A stretch of 38,275 nt of DNA, taken from the NCBI GenBank assembly GCA_021825655.1, contig JAKAGU010000008.1:1-38275 (forward strand), read 5' to 3'. Position 1 is the first letter of the stretch. Every line of letters starts with the position of its first letter. Shown here one piece after another: positions 33,830 through 38,275 of this stretch. The position numbers were made by a program, and so were the translations under genes. Under the pieces are notes generated by a model. The model saw nothing but the letters and a program-made list of their open reading frames with translations, was not told where the DNA came from and ran no database searches. Origin of the DNA: a bacterium (lineage in GTDB: Bacteria > Patescibacteriota > Doudnabacteria > UBA920).

Positions 33830-34549
33830 TTAATCCCTGGCAATAGTCAGGCAGGTGACTTTTTCGGCCCCGTTGCGTTTTAAGACCTTGGCGGCTTCCA
33901 GCAGGGTGGCGCCAGTGGTGGCAACGTCATCCACCAGGATAATGTGGCGCGCTTTGATGGTGGCGCCGGGCAAGAGCTGGAAAGCGTTGGCCGTGTTTTT
34001 TTGGCGCTCTTCTTTTTTCAAGTCTTTTTGGGTTTTGGTAAACTTACGGCGCTCAAGCAAATTTTCCGTACAGGTTCCAAGTTTGCCTTCCAAACTTTGG
34101 CATAAAATCTGGGCTTGGTTAAAGCCCCTCCAGCGCTGCCGCCATTTATGCAAAGGAATTGGCACCAGAGCCGTGTCCTTGTTTAGCATTAAAGGAAACT
34201 CAGTTTGCAGCCTGGGTGCAAGCATTTCGGCAAAGAGTTTGAAAATATCAGGAATAAAATAGTACTTGCCGCGGATGATCAGCTTGCTGACCAGATTATC
34301 GCGATAGTCAAAAAAAGAGATAAACTGGTCAGCCATGAGCGGGCTAAGGCATTTGGGGTGGGTGAGCCCGGCGAGGCTGGGTTTTTTGCACGCAATACAG
34401 ACCTGGTGGGTGCTTTTAAGTTTTGGCTGGCAGGCGGCACACAAAAACATCCCTTCTTTGTTGCAGGAAAAACAGGTAATAGGGAACAGGGTTTCCAAAA
34501 AAAGTTTTTTTGTATCCGCAAGCAGGGGTTTTATAAAAGATTGGTACAC
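33830..34549 (-). CDS. comF: ComF family protein (phosphoribosyltransferase-like)
   Basis: 239 aa; double zinc-ribbon CFSC..CAAC..CIAC, VPIPLHKWRQRWRGFNQA, PRPP motif ILVDDVATTGAT. Confidence 0.92.
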   Translation of the reverse strand: MYQSFIKPLLADTKKLFLETLFPITCFSCNKEGMFLCAACQPKLKSTHQVCIACKKPSLAGLTHPKCLSPLMADQFISFFDYRDNLVSKLIIRGKYYFIPDIFKLFAEMLAPRLQTEFPLMLNKDTALVPIPLHKWRQRWRGFNQAQILCQSLEGKLGTCTENLLERRKFTKTQKDLKKEERQKNTANAFQLLPGATIKARHIILVDDVATTGATLLEAAKVLKRNGAEKVTCLTIARD

Positions 34550-34597
34550 TTTGGTTTTTATAGCCTTAATATTTTTATTTTATCAAGAACGTGATGC

Positions 34598-34632
34598 AAA
34601 AGAAAAACGACCACCTGCACCCGGGTGGTCGT
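34598..34632 (-). terminator. Intrinsic terminator downstream of the small orphan gene
   Basis: - strand ACGACCACC-CGGGTGCA-GGTGGTCGT-TTTTCTTTT. Confidence 0.75.
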
Positions 34633-34702
34633 CTGCGTCCGGCCTCCTCCTGAAGGCTGACTGGTTCATGTGCATTACTAGGCTGGGTGCGGCCGACGGC
34701 GG

Positions 34703-35017
34703 TCAAGCGGTTTCGAGAGCCAGGTCGGATTGGTAGCCGACCGGAACGCCTTCGTGTCCCGCCGGGACGTGATTGATGGGTTTTGTGGTCCCGGGAAGCA
34801 GGGTGGTCCCCCAGAAGCGGAAGAAGGGGTTGCCTTCGCGCTGCTTCTGCACCGCCCGGCCGATTTCTTCGGCCGTGGGTTGGGTTCCGGCATGGTATAC
34901 CGGGATGGTGTGCGGAAAGGCCTTCCGCCGCTCATCTGGATTCATCTGCGCCACGTCTTTGGGCCTAACGGGAACGACCACCGTCTCGGTGTTATAGCCG
35001 TAGCCGTAATGGGTCAT
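34703..35017 (-). CDS. Small hypothetical protein, GC-rich gene
   Basis: 104 aa; ATG preceded by AAGGAG; own terminator downstream; TTGACT -35-like element upstream. Confidence 0.65.
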   Translation of the reverse strand: MTHYGYGYNTETVVVPVRPKDVAQMNPDERRKAFPHTIPVYHAGTQPTAEEIGRAVQKQREGNPFFRFWGTTLLPGTTKPINHVPAGHEGVPVGYQSDLALETA

Positions 35018-35084
35018 GGTGTATTGGTAGTCTCCTTATGCCTAGCAACTTAGCAAAACCGTTTTGTATAGTCAAGCGGGAAAG

Positions 35085-35117
35085 AAAAAACCGCCCGATT
35101 GAATCGGGCGGTTTTTT
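35085..35117 (-). terminator. Bidirectional intrinsic terminator downstream of clpC
   Basis: AAAAAACCGCCCGATT-G-AATCGGGCGGTTTTTT. Confidence 0.85.
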
Positions 35118-35126
35118 GTAAGTTCG

Positions 35127-37676
35127 TTATGCCAAGACCGGGATTTTTTCCGGCTTGTGTACTGAGAATACTATTTTGCCGTTTTTTACGTCCGCGGAAA
35201 TGCGGGTGCCTTCCTTGGCCTTGCCCTGGATAATTTTTTCCGCCAACGGGTCTTCTATCTGGTCTTGGATATTTTTGCGCACAAAACGCGCGCCCTGGGC
35301 CGGGTCAAAGCTTTGTTCCGCAATGTGCTTGATTAAAGCCGGGGTAACTTTAAGCTGGACCATCTGTTCCAAAAGCCGGGTCTGGAGCTCGGAGATTTGC
35401 AGGCGGGTAATTTTTTTCAGCTCTTCCATACCCAGGGGCTTGAAGACCATTATCTTGTCGATGCGGTTTAAGAATTCCGGCCTGAATTCGGCTTTCAGCG
35501 TTTCCATGATGCCGGTTTTAATCTGCTCGTATTCTTTTTCCAGCCGCTGCTTTTCACCGATTTTTTCCTGCTTATCAGCAAATCCGATTTTGGCGGCTTG
35601 TGAGTTGAGTTCCTGCATGCCCAGGTTGGAGGTCATAATGACCACGGTATTGCGGAAAGAAACTTTTTTACCCTCTGCGTCGGTTAGCTGGCCGTCTTCC
35701 AAGATTTGTAAAAAGATATTAAAGACTTCAGGATTGGCTTTTTCAATTTCATCAAACAGGACAACCGAATAGGGCTTTCTCCTTACGGCTTCCGTCAGCT
35801 GTCCGCCCTGGCCAAAACCCACGTAGCCCGCCGGCGCGCCGATTAGCCGCGCTACATTGTGACGTTCCATAAACTCGGACATGTCCACGCGGATTAAGGC
35901 ATCCTCGTCTTCGAAAATTTCTTTGGCCAGTACCTTGGCGGTTTCGGTTTTGCCTACGCCCGTCGGCCCCAAAAAGATAAACGAACCCAAGGGGCGCTTG
36001 GGGTTGGAAATGCCGGCCCGGGAACGGCGCACGGATTTGGCTACTTCTTCCACGGCTTCGTCCTGGCCGATAATCTTGGCCTTCAAAACATTTTCCAGGT
36101 TGGAGAGTTTGGAAATGTCGCTCTTGGCCAGTTTGGCAAGGGGGATTTTGGTCATCATAGATACGGTATGGGCAATATCCTCGGAAGTAATGGTATGGCT
36201 GGGCTGCTGGCCTTCCGTGGCCAGGCTCTTGGAGAGTTCGCCTTTTTGCTTGAGCAGCTTTTCTTCCTGCGCCCGCAGGTGCAAGGCCGTGGTAAAGTCC
36301 TGGCTTAAGACGGCTTTGGTTTTTTCTTCCTCCAAGGCTAACAAGTCAGCTTCGATTTTTTTAGTGGCCCGGAGCAGCTTGGACGAAGAATTGATGCTGC
36401 GGAGGAAAGCCGCGGTTTCGTCAATCAGGTCCACGGCTTTGTCGGGCAGGTAGCGGTCCTGGATGTAGCGGGCGGACAAATCCACCGCCGCCTTTACTGC
36501 TTCGTCGGAAATTTTTACGTTGTGGTGCTTTTCGTAGTTGGGTCTCAGGCCTTTGAGGATTTCCACGGTTTCTTCCTTGCTAGGTTCGTCTACGAGCACC
36601 GGCTGGAAGCGGCGCTCTAAGGCCGCATCTTTTTCAATGTGCTGTTTGTACTCGGAGAGGGTAGTGGCGCCGATGGCGTGGAGTTCGCCGCGGGCGAGGG
36701 CGGGTTTTAGAATATTGGCCGCATCCAATGAGCCCGTGGTGGCGCCGGCGCCGACCATGGTGTGGAGCTCGTCAATAAACAGAATGACGTTTTTGTCGTT
36801 TTTGACTTCATCGATAATTTGTTTTAGGCGGTTTTCGAATTCGCCGCGGAACATACTGCCCGCGACTATCAGCGCCATGTCTAAAGACAGGATTTTTTTA
36901 TCGAGCAGGGAATCGGGGACTTCGCGCTTGGAAATAGCCAGGGCCAGACCCTCTACGATGGCCGTCTTGCCCACGCCCGCCTCGCCAATCAGCACGGGGT
37001 TGTTCTTGGTGCGCCGGTTGAGGATGGAGATTACGCGTTCGATTTCGTTCTTGCGGCCGATGACGGGGTCAATCAGCCCCTGACCCGCTTTTTTGGTAAG
37101 GTCAGTGGTAAAGTATTCGAGGACGTTGCCTTTTTTTCCTTCCATGGGCTTGCCCGAAGGCGTCTGGCCGGGGCCGGGCAAATTCATGCCCCCCTGGTCC
37201 ATGGATGGCATTTCCGGAAACTTGGAAATGTTTTCGAACACGTTCATTAGGTTGTTTTCCAGTTCGGCAATATCAATTCCAAGCTTGGACAAAATAACCT
37301 TGGCTTTGTTTTGTTGGGCGCTGATTATGCCGTACAAAAAATGCTCCGTGCCAATAAATTGATACCCGAACTGGCTGGCAATAATGGCGGATTTTTCGAT
37401 TGCACTTTTTAAGCCCTCAGAGAGCACTGGTTTCCAGACCGCTACGCTGTTGTTGGAATTGACGAAGATTAGCTCCTGCTTGATAATTTCCGGGGTGAGT
37501 TTGGTTTTGGTGAGGATTTCCGCGGCAAAGGAGCTTTTTTCGGAAATTACCCCATAGAGCAGATGTTCTGTGCCAATATGGTCGTGTTTAAGTTCTTCGG
37601 AAACCATTTGCGCCAAAATAAGCGCGTTTTTTGCGCGGGAGGAAAGCCGTTCCAAAATGTATGTAAAGTTTGTCAT
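35127..37676 (-). CDS. clpC: ATP-dependent Clp protease ATP-binding subunit, ClpC type
   Basis: 849 aa; Clp N-terminal repeats, two AAA+ modules ([17 protein letters not shown]), ClpB/C C-terminal domain. Confidence 0.93.
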   Translation of the reverse strand: MTNFTYILERLSSRAKNALILAQMVSEELKHDHIGTEHLLYGVISEKSSFAAEILTKTKLTPEIIKQELIFVNSNNSVAVWKPVLSEGLKSAIEKSAIIASQFGYQFIGTEHFLYGIISAQQNKAKVILSKLGIDIAELENNLMNVFENISKFPEMPSMDQGGMNLPGPGQTPSGKPMEGKKGNVLEYFTTDLTKKAGQGLIDPVIGRKNEIERVISILNRRTKNNPVLIGEAGVGKTAIVEGLALAISKREVPDSLLDKKILSLDMALIVAGSMFRGEFENRLKQIIDEVKNDKNVILFIDELHTMVGAGATTGSLDAANILKPALARGELHAIGATTLSEYKQHIEKDAALERRFQPVLVDEPSKEETVEILKGLRPNYEKHHNVKISDEAVKAAVDLSARYIQDRYLPDKAVDLIDETAAFLRSINSSSKLLRATKKIEADLLALEEEKTKAVLSQDFTTALHLRAQEEKLLKQKGELSKSLATEGQQPSHTITSEDIAHTVSMMTKIPLAKLAKSDISKLSNLENVLKAKIIGQDEAVEEVAKSVRRSRAGISNPKRPLGSFIFLGPTGVGKTETAKVLAKEIFEDEDALIRVDMSEFMERHNVARLIGAPAGYVGFGQGGQLTEAVRRKPYSVVLFDEIEKANPEVFNIFLQILEDGQLTDAEGKKVSFRNTVVIMTSNLGMQELNSQAAKIGFADKQEKIGEKQRLEKEYEQIKTGIMETLKAEFRPEFLNRIDKIMVFKPLGMEELKKITRLQISELQTRLLEQMVQLKVTPALIKHIAEQSFDPAQGARFVRKNIQDQIEDPLAEKIIQGKAKEGTRISADVKNGKIVFSVHKPEKIPVLA

Positions 37677-37738
37677 CTTATATCTTTATACGCTGCTAAG
37701 TGGTAAAATATAACAAGAATACATATATAGTATAACAT

Positions 37739-37766
37739 AGTGTAGCAGAATTATCACTCAAGTCAA
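37739..37766 (-). promoter_or_regulatory. Putative clpC promoter
   Basis: - strand TTGACT (37766-37761), 16-bp spacer, TACACT (37744-37739); -35 lies inside the CIRCE-like spacer. Confidence 0.45.
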
Positions 37767-37777
37767 TAGACTGCTAA
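37751..37777. promoter_or_regulatory. CIRCE-like HrcA operator
   Basis: TTATCACTC-N9-GACTGCTAA compared with consensus TTAGCACTC-N9-GAGTGCTAA (2 mismatches in 18). Confidence 0.65.
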
Positions 37778-38226
37778 TGCAATTCAAAGTTCAGAAAACC
37801 GACCCTTTCGAAAAAGCCTACAGTTACGGGGTTTATCTTTTGGGTATCAAACTCCGGACTACGGGCGAGCTCCGAAACCGGATGCGGCAAAAAGGTTTTG
37901 CGCCCGAACTGGTGGAGCAGGTGGTGCAGAAGCTGCTGGACTTGAAGTATTTAAACGACGAGTCCTATGCTGCCGTGTATTTGGAAAACTTGAAAAAGTA
38001 CAAGCACTTCGGTTTTTATGGGATTAAAAAAAAGCTCCAGGAAAAGCATTTGCCCAACGAGCTGGTTGAGGAAGCGCTGAGACAGGGTTTAGACGAAGCT
38101 ACGGAGATAAAACTGGCAAAGATTTTTTTAGCCAAGCAAAAAAGCGGCATAGAAAGGCAAAGATTGGCCAGCCGGCTGGCCAGCCGGGGTTTTAGGGCAA
38201 GTGTAATTGCCCAAGTCTTAAGGTGA
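37777..38226 (+). CDS. recX: RecX family regulatory protein
   Basis: 149 aa; three-helix repeats; AYSYGVYLLGIKLRTTGELRNRMRQKGF, VVQKLLDLKYLNDESYA. Confidence 0.88.
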   Translation: MQFKVQKTDPFEKAYSYGVYLLGIKLRTTGELRNRMRQKGFAPELVEQVVQKLLDLKYLNDESYAAVYLENLKKYKHFGFYGIKKKLQEKHLPNELVEEALRQGLDEATEIKLAKIFLAKQKSGIERQRLASRLASRGFRASVIAQVLR

Positions 38227-38231
38227 ACTGA

Positions 38232-38267
38232 AAAAATACCCGCCTTTCGCGAAAGGCGGGTATTTTT
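38232..38267 (+). terminator. Intrinsic terminator after recX
   Basis: AAATACCCGCCTTTCGCGAAAGGCGGGTATTT perfect hairpin with T tail. Confidence 0.85.
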
Positions 38268-38275
38268 ATAAATTC

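Noticed and set aside
1-38275. CRISPR arrays, transposases, integrases, prophage genes
   Set aside because: Looked for regularly spaced repeats and mobile-element or phage motifs in the ORF list; none seen.
1-38275. Alternative genetic code (UGA recoding)
   Set aside because: Full-length radA, recG, clpC and virB4 read through with the standard code; no in-frame UGA pattern was needed.

Overview
The window looks like a chromosomal segment from a Patescibacteria/CPR-type bacterium. This is inferred from gene content (PrgI-family protein, VirB4 encoded as two ORFs, VirB6-like protein, SLT-like membrane protein); I could not run a taxonomic search. From left to right: (1) a + strand type IV secretion-like operon (about 136-12885) with a VirB6/TrbL-like membrane protein, two Pro/Ala-rich accessory proteins, PrgI, a TraC-like N-terminal protein, the VirB4 ATPase, and a 1124-aa low-complexity membrane protein with a C-terminal lytic-transglycosylase-like domain; (2) an anchored beta-propeller-like protein and radA; (3) a convergent intergenic region with several nested hairpins, then a DksA/TraR-like zinc-finger gene; (4) a - strand cluster with tRNA-Ser(UGA), a small membrane protein, tRNA-Arg(CCG), recG and a possible transglutaminase-like protein; (5) an ECF sigma factor / DUF5667-like pair; (6) the most unusual locus, a tight 8-gene - strand operon (21681-31900). 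It encodes one stand-alone PEP-synthase/rifampin-phosphotransferase-type ATP-grasp domain, one stand-alone phosphohistidine swivelling domain, and six divergent tandem paralogs of about 480-530 aa. Each paralog has a variable helical N-terminal region and a C-terminal phosphohistidine domain with an intact T-[SCA]-H-A-A motif. No PEP-synthase TIM barrel was recognised. The layout suggests a modular 'one ATP-grasp kinase, many phosphohistidine acceptors' system. A histidine-phosphatase-superfamily gene with a consensus promoter is divergently transcribed next to it. (7) The right end holds a perfect 38-bp palindrome, a HAD hydrolase, tRNA-Ser(GCU), comF, a small orphan gene, and clpC and recX facing away from each other across a CIRCE-like operator.
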